Source: an uncultured Pelagibacteraceae bacterium (GTDB taxonomy: Bacteria > Pseudomonadota > Alphaproteobacteria > Pelagibacterales > Pelagibacteraceae). From it: a stretch of DNA of 50,691 nucleotides. Each line of letters begins with the position of its first letter. The first letter of the stretch is position 1. A model generated the notes under the pieces. That model was not told the origin of the DNA, searched no databases, and saw only the letters and a program-made list of their open reading frames with translations. The position numbers and the translations under genes were made by a program. Below, piece after piece: positions 7,593 through 16,973 of the stretch. The stretch spans positions 1-50,691 of the forward strand of contig CACEGO010000005.1 of the NCBI GenBank assembly GCA_902559075.1, in the 5' to 3' direction.

Positions 7593-9518
7593 TTAACCTT
7601 TGCCTCTCCAAGGAATAGTCTTATCTATTATTTTTCTTAAAGATATATCAAATAAAAGACCCAGCAGACCCATTATGAAAATTGTTATCCAAATAACTTC
7701 ATACTGAAAGTATTTTTTTGCAACATTTTCAACAAAACCAATACCAGTTGTACCCGCTAGAAACTCTGCAGCAACAAGTGTTCCCCAGCACATACCTACA
7801 GCAACTCTAATTCCTGTGAGAATTTCAGGAAGTGAATTAGGGAAAATCACATATCTTAAAATTTGTTTTTTAGTAGCGCCTAATGAATGTGCGGCATGTA
7901 TTTTTGAAAGCTGTGTTCCTGATGCACCAGCTCTTGCAGAAATGATCATAATTGAAAGTGAGACCATGAATAATAAAAATATTTTACCTGTATTATCTAT
8001 TCCAAGAACTGAAATAATCAATGGCGCCCAAGCTAAAGGTGGAACAGGTCTGTATAATTCTATTAAAGGATCAAAGAAACCTTTAGCAAATCGATTTAGA
8101 CCCATAAACAATCCTAATGGCACCCCAATAAGAATTCCAAAAACTAAACCTAAAAATACTCTTAAGAATGAGTCCCAAATATGACCATATGGAACAGGCA
8201 CTTTAAATAGTTTAAAATCACCCGTGACAACTTTTAAAACGTTACTTTTAAAGTTTTCTTTTACAATTCCATCTTTTGTATGCACTGGATATTCACCAGG
8301 CAACATATCCGCTATCCAATCAGGTAAAATAAATCCGATCATTTTACTTACATCGACCATCTCAATCCATAAAAGAGGAATATTTTTGTATCCAACACTT
8401 GGTTTAGACATCAATACAAACTTATTAAATGTATCTGATGGTTTAGGTAACCATCTACCTGAACCTTGTTCAGAACACGTTGGTCCACTTGCTACAATTG
8501 TTCCTGCTGGAAATAGAAGAATATCAATTAATCTTAAACCACCTTGCTCTTTATTTTGTAATTCATCAAACTCTATTATTGCTGCTTGCATCTCATTTAG
8601 TGCATTAGGAGGATAGATACTTGCAAACTCTATTCTTCTTGCAATTTTAACAATATTTTTTGCATAGTCAGATGCTATTTCTTCACTATCATCTAATCCT
8701 TTTCTGTAGACTTTAATATCATCTTTAAGTTGTTTGATTGCGTTTTTGAATTGTGGGTTATGGTTTTTTAATTTAAAAAATTTGTCGTCAATCTTTTTTA
8801 GCTCTGCAGCAGCTGCATGAAATTTTAAACCTTTATTAGTTTGGGGCGCTGTTGGTATCTCAATAGTATTTTCAATTGTACCTGTTCCAGAGTCTATGGT
8901 TGTTATTCCCCAGCCACCTTGTTCATTAATAAGTTTTTGTCTTTCAGTTTTTTCAGTATCTGTCTCAAAGGGATAATCTTTCTTTTGAAAATTTAAGCTC
9001 AGAAGTTTTATTTCCTCTGTCATTTCTTTGATTTTAATTTTGGTTTCCATTTCTATTAGTTCTTCACTAGTTAAGAATGGAATTAATTTAGAAGTTCTAT
9101 CAATGTAACTTACAAGGATTGTTCTTTGTTGATCATTTAGATCTGGAGATGCTTTTATTTCATTTGCAATTTTTACAAGATTTTTATTTTCAATTTTAAT
9201 AATCGATGTGCTTTTGAATTCTCTTTCCTCAATAGGGAACTGATATTTTAATCCTAATAACGACTCATTAATTTTAGCAACTTGACATAATTCATTTGCT
9301 GATTTTGGATAAAAACCTTTTGCAATGTCCCACGAATAATAAAGCCACAACATCAGAATTGCACTAGTTCCAACTATTACCCAGTGTGTTCCACCTTTTG
9401 CTCTCTCTGGATTACCAAAAACAGCATCAATTTTTTCAGTTTTAATTAATCTTCTTCCATAAAGAATACATCCTATTACAGCTACAAATATTAAGATGGT
9501 TATAAATTGAGTTAACAT
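7593..9518 (-). CDS. tauC: Taurine-type ABC transporter permease with a very long N-terminal extension
   Basis: A 641-residue protein whose last 200 residues (442-641) are an ordinary TauC/SsuC-type permease, with several membrane helices and the EAA loop HAAHSLGATKKQILRYVIFP. TauC proteins are usually about 275 residues. The first 441 residues here hold two membrane helices (about 2-20 and 46-64), a long charged helical, probably coiled-coil region (about 70-330) and a segment containing GPTCSEQGSGRWLPKP. I do not recognise this extension. The gene directly abuts tauB (stop at 9519, start at 9518), which fixes its role in the same transporter. The extension might contact the binding protein or sense substrate. 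That is inference. Confidence 0.85.
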   Translation of the reverse strand: MLTQFITILIFVAVIGCILYGRRLIKTEKIDAVFGNPERAKGGTHWVIVGTSAILMLWLYYSWDIAKGFYPKSANELCQVAKINESLLGLKYQFPIEEREFKSTSIIKIENKNLVKIANEIKASPDLNDQQRTILVSYIDRTSKLIPFLTSEELIEMETKIKIKEMTEEIKLLSLNFQKKDYPFETDTEKTERQKLINEQGGWGITTIDSGTGTIENTIEIPTAPQTNKGLKFHAAAAELKKIDDKFFKLKNHNPQFKNAIKQLKDDIKVYRKGLDDSEEIASDYAKNIVKIARRIEFASIYPPNALNEMQAAIIEFDELQNKEQGGLRLIDILLFPAGTIVASGPTCSEQGSGRWLPKPSDTFNKFVLMSKPSVGYKNIPLLWIEMVDVSKMIGFILPDWIADMLPGEYPVHTKDGIVKENFKSNVLKVVTGDFKLFKVPVPYGHIWDSFLRVFLGLVFGILIGVPLGLFMGLNRFAKGFFDPLIELYRPVPPLAWAPLIISVLGIDNTGKIFLLFMVSLSIMIISARAGASGTQLSKIHAAHSLGATKKQILRYVIFPNSLPEILTGIRVAVGMCWGTLVAAEFLAGTTGIGFVENVAKKYFQYEVIWITIFIMGLLGLLFDISLRKIIDKTIPWRGKG

Positions 9519-10316
9519 TTAATTTTCTTTTCCCATAATTTCTTCTTCCATATTCCAAATCATGGATAAAATTTCTTCTCTTGTAGATGAAAATTCTTTA
9601 TTTTTTTTTATTTCTCTTAAGTCTTGTGTAAGACCCATTTCTGCAAAAGGGAGATTATATTCTTTATGTATTCTGCCTGGTCTTGGTGCCATTACATATA
9701 ATCTTTCACCAAGTAATAATGCTTCTTCAACAGAGTGTGTAATTAAGATAATTGTTTTTCCAGTTTCTTTCCAAATTTTTAAAACTAATGACTGCATCTT
9801 TTCTCTAGTTAACGCATCTAAAGCTCCTAATGGCTCATCCATTAAAATTAAATCAGGATCATTTATTAAACATCTAGCAAGAGCAACTCTTTGCTGCATA
9901 CCACCAGATAGTTGATAGGTAGGTGTGTTACCAAAACCTTTAAGTCCAACTATATCTAACCATTCTTCAACTTTTTTTGCGGTAACATCAGGATTTTCTT
10001 TTTTCATCCTTAGTCCAAAATTTACATTTTCAGCAACTGTCAACCATTCAAACAATGCTCCTTGTTGGAACACCATTCCTCGTTCAACACCGGGTCCATC
10101 TATCTCGTTATTATTAAGAGTTATACTTCCTGATGTAGGTCTTAAAAAACCAGCGGTAATATTTAGCAGAGTAGTTTTTCCACAACCTGAAGGCCCAAGA
10201 ACTGTAAGTAATTCACCTTTTTTTAGAGTGAAACTTACGTCCTTTAAAGCATGAACAGTTTCTCCTTTTGGAGTTTTAAAAATCATATTTAGATTTTGAG
10301 AAATCAGATCACTCAT
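9519..10316 (-). CDS. tauB: Taurine-type ABC transporter ATP-binding protein
   Basis: A 265-residue ATPase of the nitrate/sulfonate/taurine group. It has Walker A GPSGCGKTTLL (from residue 41), the signature LSGGMQQRVALARCL, Walker B LILMDEPLGALD and the switch region LITHSVEEALLLGERLYVM. The start ATG at 10316 has AAGG a few bases upstream. It lies between the hairpin that follows tauA and tauC, with no gap to tauC. It energises uptake of a sulfonate, probably taurine, judging from the aminotransferase and alanine dehydrogenase on the other side of the divergent promoter. Confidence 0.92.
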   Translation of the reverse strand: MSDLISQNLNMIFKTPKGETVHALKDVSFTLKKGELLTVLGPSGCGKTTLLNITAGFLRPTSGSITLNNNEIDGPGVERGMVFQQGALFEWLTVAENVNFGLRMKKENPDVTAKKVEEWLDIVGLKGFGNTPTYQLSGGMQQRVALARCLINDPDLILMDEPLGALDALTREKMQSLVLKIWKETGKTIILITHSVEEALLLGERLYVMAPRPGRIHKEYNLPFAEMGLTQDLREIKKNKEFSSTREEILSMIWNMEEEIMGKEN

Positions 10317-10346
10317 AAGAGCCTTATATTAAAAAATTTATAAAAA

Positions 10347-10381
10347 AAATAGGCACCAATTAAAATAATCAGTGCCTATTT
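10347..10381 (-). terminator. Intrinsic (probably partial) terminator between tauA and tauB
   Basis: Read on the minus strand, the arms AAATAGGCAC and GTGCCTATTT form a perfect 10-bp stem with a 15-base loop, followed directly by a run of T (complement of the A-run at 10342-10349). It lies between the end of tauA (10403) and the start of tauB (10316). It should therefore cut most transcripts after tauA and let a fraction read into tauBC. Confidence 0.75.
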
Positions 10382-10402
10382 AGAAGTTTTTAAACCCTTA
10401 AA

Positions 10403-11344
10403 TTATAAAGGTAAGAAACTTGTATCTACTGATCCTCCTGGAGTTCCCATACCTTTAAGGAAACCATCAAGATTACCACTTTCCATAGATTGTTTAGTTT
10501 CTTCTGGAGTTAAGAATTTGAAACCACTTAAAGTTTCTTTCATATCTGCAACTTTCATTTCAGAAGCTTTTGCCATCGCATTCATATCAGCTTTACCTGA
10601 TTTATATCTTGCATTAGCTTCATGAGTTACTTCGATAAAAGTTCTTAACATACCCGGGTTCTCTTTCATGAATTTATCTGTAACAGATGTAATATCTATA
10701 CCTAAGATACCTGCTGCTCTAGCTTCATCCACAGTCAATAATCTTGAACCAACTGCAGTTGCTGCTTTAATAGAGTTACCACCAAATAAACATGCCATTA
10801 CAACATCACCGCTAACTAATGCAGCAGCACCTTCTTCTGGGTCCATTTGAATAATATCCATTTTACTTCTGTCAGCACCAACAACTTTCATACTTTCGTC
10901 AAAAACGTATTCAGCCATTGTTCCTAATGGAACAGCAACTTTTTTACCTTCTAATTCAGTAGCGTTAGCTTTAGTGATTCCAGATGCATTAGATGTTACA
11001 CATGTAGTTCCACCCATTCCGTATTCCATAGCAATATCAACTAATTTGATAGGTGCATTAGATTTTACAGCATTAATGAATGGTACTAATCCTTGTGAGT
11101 AAGAAATATCAATATCTCCTGCTAACATTGCATCAGTCATTGCTCCACCGTTAGTGAAATTTGTCCACTTAACAGGCACACCAAGTGCTTTTGAAAAGTT
11201 TTTCTTTTGCATATCCTCTAGATTTGGACTTGGCCATTCTAGAAAGTATGCAACTCTAACCTCATTTGCAGCTGAATTAGCAACTGAAATTGATAGGTTA
11301 AGTGCAAAAATAGATCCTAGAATAAAACTTAGTATTTTTTTCAT
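10403..11344 (-). CDS. tauA: Taurine-type ABC transporter periplasmic binding protein
   Basis: A 313-residue binding protein of the NMT1/TauA type with a signal peptide ending near SVANSA (residues 20-25). The mature part begins EVRVAYFLEWPSPNL and contains GAMTDAMLAGDIDISYSQG and EGKKVAVPLGTMAEYVFD, matching the TauA fold. Taurine is inferred from the neighbouring tauB, tauC, aminotransferase and alanine dehydrogenase. Another sulfonate or amino acid remains possible. It has its own promoter (11437-11465) with a dyad over the start of transcription, and a terminator-like hairpin follows it. Confidence 0.88.
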   Translation of the reverse strand: MKKILSFILGSIFALNLSISVANSAANEVRVAYFLEWPSPNLEDMQKKNFSKALGVPVKWTNFTNGGAMTDAMLAGDIDISYSQGLVPFINAVKSNAPIKLVDIAMEYGMGGTTCVTSNASGITKANATELEGKKVAVPLGTMAEYVFDESMKVVGADRSKMDIIQMDPEEGAAALVSGDVVMACLFGGNSIKAATAVGSRLLTVDEARAAGILGIDITSVTDKFMKENPGMLRTFIEVTHEANARYKSGKADMNAMAKASEMKVADMKETLSGFKFLTPEETKQSMESGNLDGFLKGMGTPGGSVDTSFLPL

Positions 11345-11419
11345 TTATTCCCCTATGTTTAATTAATTAAATTGTCTTATTTAAATTCAATTTCAGAGTT
11401 ATGTAAAACAAAAAAAATT

Positions 11420-11438
11420 ATACAATCTATAGTTGTAT
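11420..11438. promoter_or_regulatory. Candidate operator dyad at the tauA transcription start
   Basis: ATACAA (11420-11425) and TTGTAT (11433-11438) form a perfect 6-bp dyad with a 7-base spacer. It overlaps the proposed tauA -10 element and start point, a classical repressor position. It lies in the 194-base region between the divergent tauA and aminotransferase genes. No regulator gene is adjacent. Confidence 0.4.
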
Positions 11439-11465
11439 TAAATTAATTCTAAAGTAGCATGTCAA
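11437..11465 (-). promoter_or_regulatory. Sigma70-type promoter for tauA
   Basis: On the minus strand a perfect TTGACA (-35, 11465-11460), a 17-base spacer and TTTAAT (-10, 11442-11437) point towards tauA. Transcription would start near 11430, leaving a leader of about 85 bases. Confidence 0.6.
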
Positions 11466-11538
11466 AATATCTCTAGTAAAGAATATGATTTAGTCTAATA
11501 GTTAGAAATTAAACAATACTTTATAGAAAGAAATTTTT

Positions 11539-12885
11539 ATGAGCACACAAAATAAAACAGCAATTCCAAATTCTTTAAACGAACATTGGATGCCTTTTAC
11601 ATCTAACAAAGATTTTAAAGAGAACCCAAGATTAATTGTTGAAGCTAAAGGTGTTTATTTAAAAAATCATCAGGGACAAACCCAAATTGATGCGAGCTCA
11701 GGACTATTTTGTAATCCACTAGGACATGGAAGAGAAGAAATAATTGAAGCGATTAACAATCAATTAAAAACTTTAGATTATTGTCAACCTTTCCAACAAG
11801 GTTTTGGAGGATCTTTTGAATTAGCTACAAGAATTTCAAAACATACCCCAGGTAATCTAAACAGAATGTTTTATACTATTTGTGGCTCTACTGCTGTTGA
11901 AACTGCAATTAAAATTGCGATAGCTTATCATAGAGCAAGAGGAGACAGTCAAAGATTCAGATTTGTTGGTAGAGAAAGAGGTTATCATGGAATGAATATC
12001 GGTGCTACTTCAGTTGGTGGTATGGTTAATAACGTAAAGACTTTTGCAAGTGTTCTGATGCCGGGTGTAGTTCATATGAGACACACACATTTACCTGAAC
12101 ATAAATTTATTAGTGGTCAACCAGAAACAGGTGTTGAGCTAGCAGAGGATTTAGAAAGAATTTGCATGAACTTTGGATCAGAAAATATTGCAGCATGTAT
12201 TGTTGAACCTATTGCAGGATCAACCGGAACATTAGTTCCTCCAAAAGGATACTTGCAAAGACTTAGAGAGATTTGTGACAAGCATGGAATACTTTTAATT
12301 TTTGATGAAGTTATAACAGGCTGGGGTAGAACAGGTTCTCCATTTGCATCACAAGAGTATGGCGTAACGCCGGATATGATGACTATGGCAAAAGCTACTA
12401 CAAACGGAATTAGTCCACTTGGTGTTGTTGCTTGTAAAGAAGAAATTTATGATGCAATTGCTCATAATGCACCGAAAGGCACAATTGAATTATTTCATGG
12501 ATATACTTATTCAGGAATTCCAATTTCTGTAGCTGCTGGTTTAGCTGTACAAGATATAATTGAAAAAGATGATATATTTAACAGAGCTAAAAATTTAGCA
12601 CCTTATTTTCAAGAAGGTTTAATGTCTTTAAAAGATATTGATGTAGTTGACAACATTAGAGGATATGGAATGATGGGTGGAATTGATATGGTCATGGATA
12701 AAAAACCAGGTGCTGCAGGATTTACCTGCTTCAAACACTGTTATGAAGCCGGAGTAAATTTCAAAGCCACAGGTGATTGTTTAATCATTGCACCAATGTT
12801 TATTTGTGAAAAAAAACATATTGATGAAATAATTGATAAACTCAGAACTGGAATAACGAATTACTCAAAAAGTAAAAAGAATTGA
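11539..12885 (+). CDS. tpa: Class III aminotransferase, probably taurine--pyruvate aminotransferase
   Basis: A 448-residue PLP-dependent class III aminotransferase. It shows the family Asp in LLIFDEVITGWGRTGSPFA (D256) and the PLP-binding Lys285 in MMTMAKATTNG. The N-terminal part (SSGLFCNPLGHG, LDYCQPFQQGFGGSFELA) resembles omega-amino-acid:pyruvate enzymes. Taurine is favoured as amino donor because the gene is divergent from tauABC and is followed 9 bases later by alanine dehydrogenase, which would recycle the alanine formed. Beta-alanine:pyruvate aminotransferase is the main alternative. The product sulfoacetaldehyde would need Xsc, which is not in this window. Confidence 0.85.
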   Translation: MSTQNKTAIPNSLNEHWMPFTSNKDFKENPRLIVEAKGVYLKNHQGQTQIDASSGLFCNPLGHGREEIIEAINNQLKTLDYCQPFQQGFGGSFELATRISKHTPGNLNRMFYTICGSTAVETAIKIAIAYHRARGDSQRFRFVGRERGYHGMNIGATSVGGMVNNVKTFASVLMPGVVHMRHTHLPEHKFISGQPETGVELAEDLERICMNFGSENIAACIVEPIAGSTGTLVPPKGYLQRLREICDKHGILLIFDEVITGWGRTGSPFASQEYGVTPDMMTMAKATTNGISPLGVVACKEEIYDAIAHNAPKGTIELFHGYTYSGIPISVAAGLAVQDIIEKDDIFNRAKNLAPYFQEGLMSLKDIDVVDNIRGYGMMGGIDMVMDKKPGAAGFTCFKHCYEAGVNFKATGDCLIIAPMFICEKKHIDEIIDKLRTGITNYSKSKKN

Positions 12886-12894
12886 TTTTCGTTT

Positions 12895-14013
12895 ATGAAA
12901 ATTGGAGTTCCAAAAGAGATTAAACCACAAGAAAATAGAATTGGTTTAACACCTGATAGTGTAAAAAAATTAGTGTCAGAAGGTCATGAAGTTTTAATCG
13001 AAAATAACGGAGGTTATGAAGCTGGTTTTGAGAATAATCAATATTTAAAGGCTGGAGCAAAAATTGCTAACAATGCAGCAGATATTTTTAATGATGCAGA
13101 AATAATTGTTAAAGTCAAAGAGCCTCAAAAAGTTGAGGTTGATATGATAAGAGAAAATCAAATCGTTTATACTTATCTTCACTTAGCTGCGGCAAAAGAA
13201 TTGACAGAAGGTTTAATCAAATCTAGAAGTATTAATATTGCTTACGAGACTGTTACAGATGATAATGGTAGATTACCTTTGCTTGCTCCAATGAGTGCTG
13301 TTGCTGGTCGTATGTCTGTGCAAGCTGGTGCACATTGTTTGGAAAAAAATCAAAGCGGTAGAGGTTTACTTTTAGGTGGTGCACCAGGAGTAACTGGTGG
13401 AACAGTAGTTATATTGGGTGGGGGTGTTGTTGGAGAAAATGCTGCGGTCATTGCAACTGGCATGCAAGCCAAAGTTCATATTGTAGATAAGTCTGAAGCA
13501 AGATTAAATCAGTTGGTAGAAATTTTTGGAGATAAAATAATTCCTGAACAAAGTGATAATACAGATTTAAATAAATTAGTTTCAGAAGCAGATTTATTAG
13601 TTGGCGGTGTATTAATTCCAGGTGCAGAAGCCCCAAAATTGGTAACTAAAGATATGATTAAATTAATGAAAAGAGGTTCGGTTATAGTTGATGTTGCTAT
13701 AGATCAAGGAGGGTGTGTGGAGACTAGTAAACCCACAACACATAGCGATCCAACTTATATTGTTGATGATGTAGTTCATTACTGTGTTGCTAATATGCCT
13801 GGTGGAGTACCAAGAACATCAACCTTGGCGTTAAATAATGCAACTTTACCTTTTTTGTTAAAACTTGCTAACAAAGGTTATCAAAAAGCACTTAGTGAAG
13901 ATAAAAATTTTTTATCAGGTTTGAATGTTCATAAAGGGGAAGTAACCTACAAAGCGGTTGCTGATGTTTTTGGTTATGATTTTGTAGACCCAGAAAAAGC
14001 AATTTTTAATTAA
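12895..14013 (+). CDS. ald: Alanine dehydrogenase
   Basis: A 372-residue NAD-dependent alanine dehydrogenase starting MKIGVPKEIKPQENRIGLTP. It has AGRMSVQAGAHCLEK, the nucleotide-binding VVILGGGVVGENAA, and DVAIDQGGCVETSKPTTHSD near the active site. It converts L-alanine to pyruvate, ammonium and NADH. Placed 9 bases after the aminotransferase, it would regenerate the pyruvate acceptor and release taurine nitrogen as ammonium, an arrangement known from taurine degraders. Its last 8 bases overlap the convergent galE remnant. Confidence 0.95.
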   Translation: MKIGVPKEIKPQENRIGLTPDSVKKLVSEGHEVLIENNGGYEAGFENNQYLKAGAKIANNAADIFNDAEIIVKVKEPQKVEVDMIRENQIVYTYLHLAAAKELTEGLIKSRSINIAYETVTDDNGRLPLLAPMSAVAGRMSVQAGAHCLEKNQSGRGLLLGGAPGVTGGTVVILGGGVVGENAAVIATGMQAKVHIVDKSEARLNQLVEIFGDKIIPEQSDNTDLNKLVSEADLLVGGVLIPGAEAPKLVTKDMIKLMKRGSVIVDVAIDQGGCVETSKPTTHSDPTYIVDDVVHYCVANMPGGVPRTSTLALNNATLPFLLKLANKGYQKALSEDKNFLSGLNVHKGEVTYKAVADVFGYDFVDPEKAIFN

Positions 14014-14991
14014 AAGTCTTCAACAATTTTTTTTCCCAATTGATTGAACTTCTAATAATTTTATTAATGTCGTTGTATTTTGGTTTCCATTTAATTAATT
14101 TTTTAAATTTTTTTGTATCAGAATAAATTTGTGCAAGATCACCAGGACGCTTTTCTACAAAATTAACTTTAAGATTTTTTTTTATTTTTTTAAAAATATT
14201 TACGATTTGCAACACCGAATATCCTTTTCCATAACCGCAATTCAAAATAAAAGATTTTTTATTTTTACTAATATAATCCAAACCTTTAATATGTATGTCG
14301 GCTAAGTCACTTACATGTATGTAATCTCTTATACAGGTTCCATCTCTAGTAGGATAATTTTTACCATATATATTTATAGTAGGTATTTTTCTGATTGATT
14401 GAACGGCAATATTTTTAATTAAATGTCCATGAGATGTTTCTATCTCGCCAATTTTTCCAGATGGGCTAGCACCTGCTACATTAAAATATCTTAATATAGC
14501 AAAATTATAGTTTAATTTTTTTGAATATTTTTTAATTAATTCTTCTCCTTTAAGTTTTGTATAAGCGTAATATCCTTGTGGATTTAATTTTTTTTTTTCG
14601 CTAACTCTTCCTTTTGTATTTCCATAAACAGAGCATGAGGAAGAGAATATAAAATTTTTAACATTTGTATTTTTACAGGATAAAATTAGGTTTTTAGTTC
14701 CTAAAATATTATTTTTATAATATTTTTTTTTTTAGACTCTGCCTCACTAACATTCAATAAAGCAGCTAAATGAATGATTGTTTCGATATTATGTTTGTTT
14801 ATTATTTTTTTAATTAAATTTACATCATTAATATCGCCTTTTAAAAAATGAGATTTTTTATTAATCAAAATTTTATAACCAGTCGATAGGTTATCTAAAA
14901 TAAATATATTATTTGTTTTTTTTTTAGATAGTAGTTCCGATATATGACTCCCTATGTAACCAGCGCCACCCGTAAGAAGAATATTATTCAT
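14006..14991 (-). pseudogene. galE: UDP-glucose 4-epimerase-like gene (galE) with one frameshift in an A11 tract
   Basis: Two frames together make one complete extended-SDR epimerase. The 5' part (ATG at 14991) has ILLTGGAGYIGSHI and IIHLAALLNVSEAES. It then runs into a stop at 14701 after an 11-A tract (T-run at 14723-14733). One extra A, or two fewer, shifts it into the second frame, which continues YYKNNILGTKN, FSSSCSVYG, YAYTK (catalytic Tyr and Lys), LRYFNVAGASPSG and EKRPGDLAQIYSD to 14006. The restored protein would be about 328 residues, normal for GalE, with all catalytic motifs. It may be a recent pseudogene, a homopolymer sequencing error, or a gene rescued by polymerase slippage. 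It overlaps fcl by 8 bases and lies in the same minus-strand operon. Confidence 0.8.
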
Positions 14992-15922
14992 GAAGGTTTA
15001 ATTTTTCAATAACTGTCTCAATTCCTAATCTAATTGTGGTTTTGGGATGCCAATTTAATTGTTTAATTTTCGATGAATCTATCAGTTTTCTCATTGTACC
15101 ATTTGGCTTAGTTTTATCATATTTAAATCTACCTTTGTAATTCACAATATCAGAAATTAGCAAAGCTAGATCTTTGACACTTATTTCTTTGCCAGATCCA
15201 ACATTAATAAATTGATTATCTTTACCAGTTATTTTTAAATATTTTTTTTTTGATATACTCATAATTTTAATACAAGCTTCAGCAAAATCATCAACATGTA
15301 AAAATTCTCTTTTTGGTTTTCCATTACCCCAAATTGTAACTATTTTTTTATTATTTTTTTTTGCAGTTAAAATCTTTTTTATAAGCGAAGCCAAAACATG
15401 ACTAGTTGTTAGATTATAATTATCATTTGGACCATACAGATTAGTTGGCATTATGGCTCTAAAATCAGTACCATATTGTTTGTTAAAACTCTCACACATT
15501 TTAATTCCAGCAATTTTAGCTAAAGCATATGCATCATTTGTTCTCTCTAATTTGCCAGTCAACAAAAATTCTTCTTTAATTGGAATTTTTGCTTCTTTAG
15601 GATAAATGCAAGAAGAGCCTAAAAAAAGTAATTTTTCTACTTTAGTTTTAAAAGCAGAAATTATGCAATTATTTTGAACTTGTAAATTTTCAAAAATGAA
15701 ATCGGCGGGAAACTTTGAATTAGCCAGAATACCTCCAACTTTAGCAGCGCATATATATACATGGTTAAATTTATGCCTTTTAAAAAAACTATAAGTTTTT
15801 TCAAAATTTAGAAGATTTAATTTTTTTCTATCTGCAATAACAATTTTATTTTTTTTTGAAATATTTCTTAATATCGCAGAGCCAACCATACCTTTGTGGC
15901 CTGCAATAAATATTTTTTTCAT
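14984..15922 (-). CDS. fcl: GDP-L-fucose synthase
   Basis: A 312-residue extended SDR starting MKKIFIAGHKGMVGSAI (nucleotide-binding glycine loop). It has FLGSSCIYPKEAKIPI and YALAK (catalytic Ser, Tyr, Lys), MPTNLYGPNDNYN and REFLHVDDFAEAC, all typical of GDP-4-keto-6-deoxymannose epimerase/reductase. It completes GDP-L-fucose synthesis from the product of gmd, 4 bases upstream. The two form a cell-surface sugar module with the damaged galE. Its stop overlaps the galE start by 8 bases, implying coupled translation. Confidence 0.93.
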   Translation of the reverse strand: MKKIFIAGHKGMVGSAILRNISKKNKIVIADRKKLNLLNFEKTYSFFKRHKFNHVYICAAKVGGILANSKFPADFIFENLQVQNNCIISAFKTKVEKLLFLGSSCIYPKEAKIPIKEEFLLTGKLERTNDAYALAKIAGIKMCESFNKQYGTDFRAIMPTNLYGPNDNYNLTTSHVLASLIKKILTAKKNNKKIVTIWGNGKPKREFLHVDDFAEACIKIMSISKKKYLKITGKDNQFINVGSGKEISVKDLALLISDIVNYKGRFKYDKTKPNGTMRKLIDSSKIKQLNWHPKTTIRLGIETVIEKLNLHE

Positions 15923-15926
15923 TTCT

Positions 15927-16973
15927 TTATGAAATTAATTTTTTTTGTTGATTGTAATCACTTTCCACCATTTCTTTTACCATTTGATTAAAAGTAATTT
16001 TTGGTTTCCATTTAAGAATTTTTTTTGCTTTTTTTGCATCTCCAAGAAGAGCATCTACTTCAGTGGGTCTGAAATATTTTCTTCCAACTTTAACAACAAT
16101 TTTTCCTGTTTTTTTATCTATTCCTTTTTCATTAATTCCTTTTCCAACCCACTTGATATTTATCCCTAAATTTTTTGCAGCAATATTAACAAATTCCCTA
16201 ACACTATATTGTTTGCCAGTTGCGATAACAAAATCAGCAGGCTTATTTAGTTGCATCATTTTCCACATCGCCTCAGCATAATCTGCTGCATGACCCCAAT
16301 CTCTTTTAGCATTTAAATTTCCCAATACTAAGATTTTTTGTTTACCTAATTTAATTTTTGATAAACCAATAGTTATTTTTCTTGTTACAAATGTTTCTCC
16401 TCTTAATGGAGATTCGTGATTAAAGAGAATACCATTGCATGCAAAAAAATTATAAGCTTCCCTGTAGTTCACTACAATCCAATAAGCATATAATTTAGCT
16501 ACTCCATAAGGACTTCTCGGGTAAAAAGGAGTATTTTCATTTTGAGGAATTTCCTTAACTTTTCCATAAAGTTCTGAAGTTGAAGCTTGGTAAATTTTTG
16601 ATTTATTAATTAAATTTGCTGACTTAACAGCTTCTAGTAGTCTTAATACACCTATAGCATCTGAGTTTGCTGTATATTCTGGTATTTCAAAAGAAACTTT
16701 AACATGACTCTGAGCAGCTAAGTTGTAAATTTCATTTGGTTTAACCTTATTTAAAATACTAATTAAGCTTGAGCTATCAGTCATATCGCCATGATAAAGA
16801 GTAAAATTTTTATCATGTAAACTTTTATCATTGAAAAATTCATCTATTCTCTGAGTATTGATTAAAGATGTTCTTCTTTTTATTCCATGTACTTGGTACC
16901 CTTTTTTAAGTAAAAATTTTGTGAGATAGTATCCATCTTGACCAGTTATTCCTGTAATTAAAGCTTTTTTCAT
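15927..16973 (-). CDS. gmd: GDP-mannose 4,6-dehydratase
   Basis: A 348-residue extended SDR beginning [20 protein letters not shown]. It has [19 protein letters not shown], the YGVAK active-site Tyr and Lys, [15 protein letters not shown] and [14 protein letters not shown], all signatures of Gmd. It converts GDP-mannose to GDP-4-keto-6-deoxymannose for L-fucose or related 6-deoxysugars in surface polysaccharide. It is the first gene of the minus-strand gmd-fcl-galE operon and is divergent from the dehydrogenase at 17078, with 104 bases of AT-rich sequence between them. Confidence 0.95.
   Translation of the reverse strand: MKKALITGITGQDGYYLTKFLLKKGYQVHGIKRRTSLINTQRIDEFFNDKSLHDKNFTLYHGDMTDSSSLISILNKVKPNEIYNLAAQSHVKVSFEIPEYTANSDAIGVLRLLEAVKSANLINKSKIYQASTSELYGKVKEIPQNENTPFYPRSPYGVAKLYAYWIVVNYREAYNFFACNGILFNHESPLRGETFVTRKITIGLSKIKLGKQKILVLGNLNAKRDWGHAADYAEAMWKMMQLNKPADFVIATGKQYSVREFVNIAAKNLGINIKWVGKGINEKGIDKKTGKIVVKVGRKYFRPTEVDALLGDAKKAKKILKWKPKITFNQMVKEMVESDYNQQKKLIS

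Noticed and set aside
11420-11438. The dyad as a TauR (MocR-type) binding site
   Set aside because: Known TauR sites are different direct repeats, and no tauR gene is adjacent. It is kept only as an unspecified operator.
14588-14598. Second A11 tract in galE as another frameshift
   Set aside because: Translation through it is in frame and the protein sequence continues as expected into NPQGYYAYTK.
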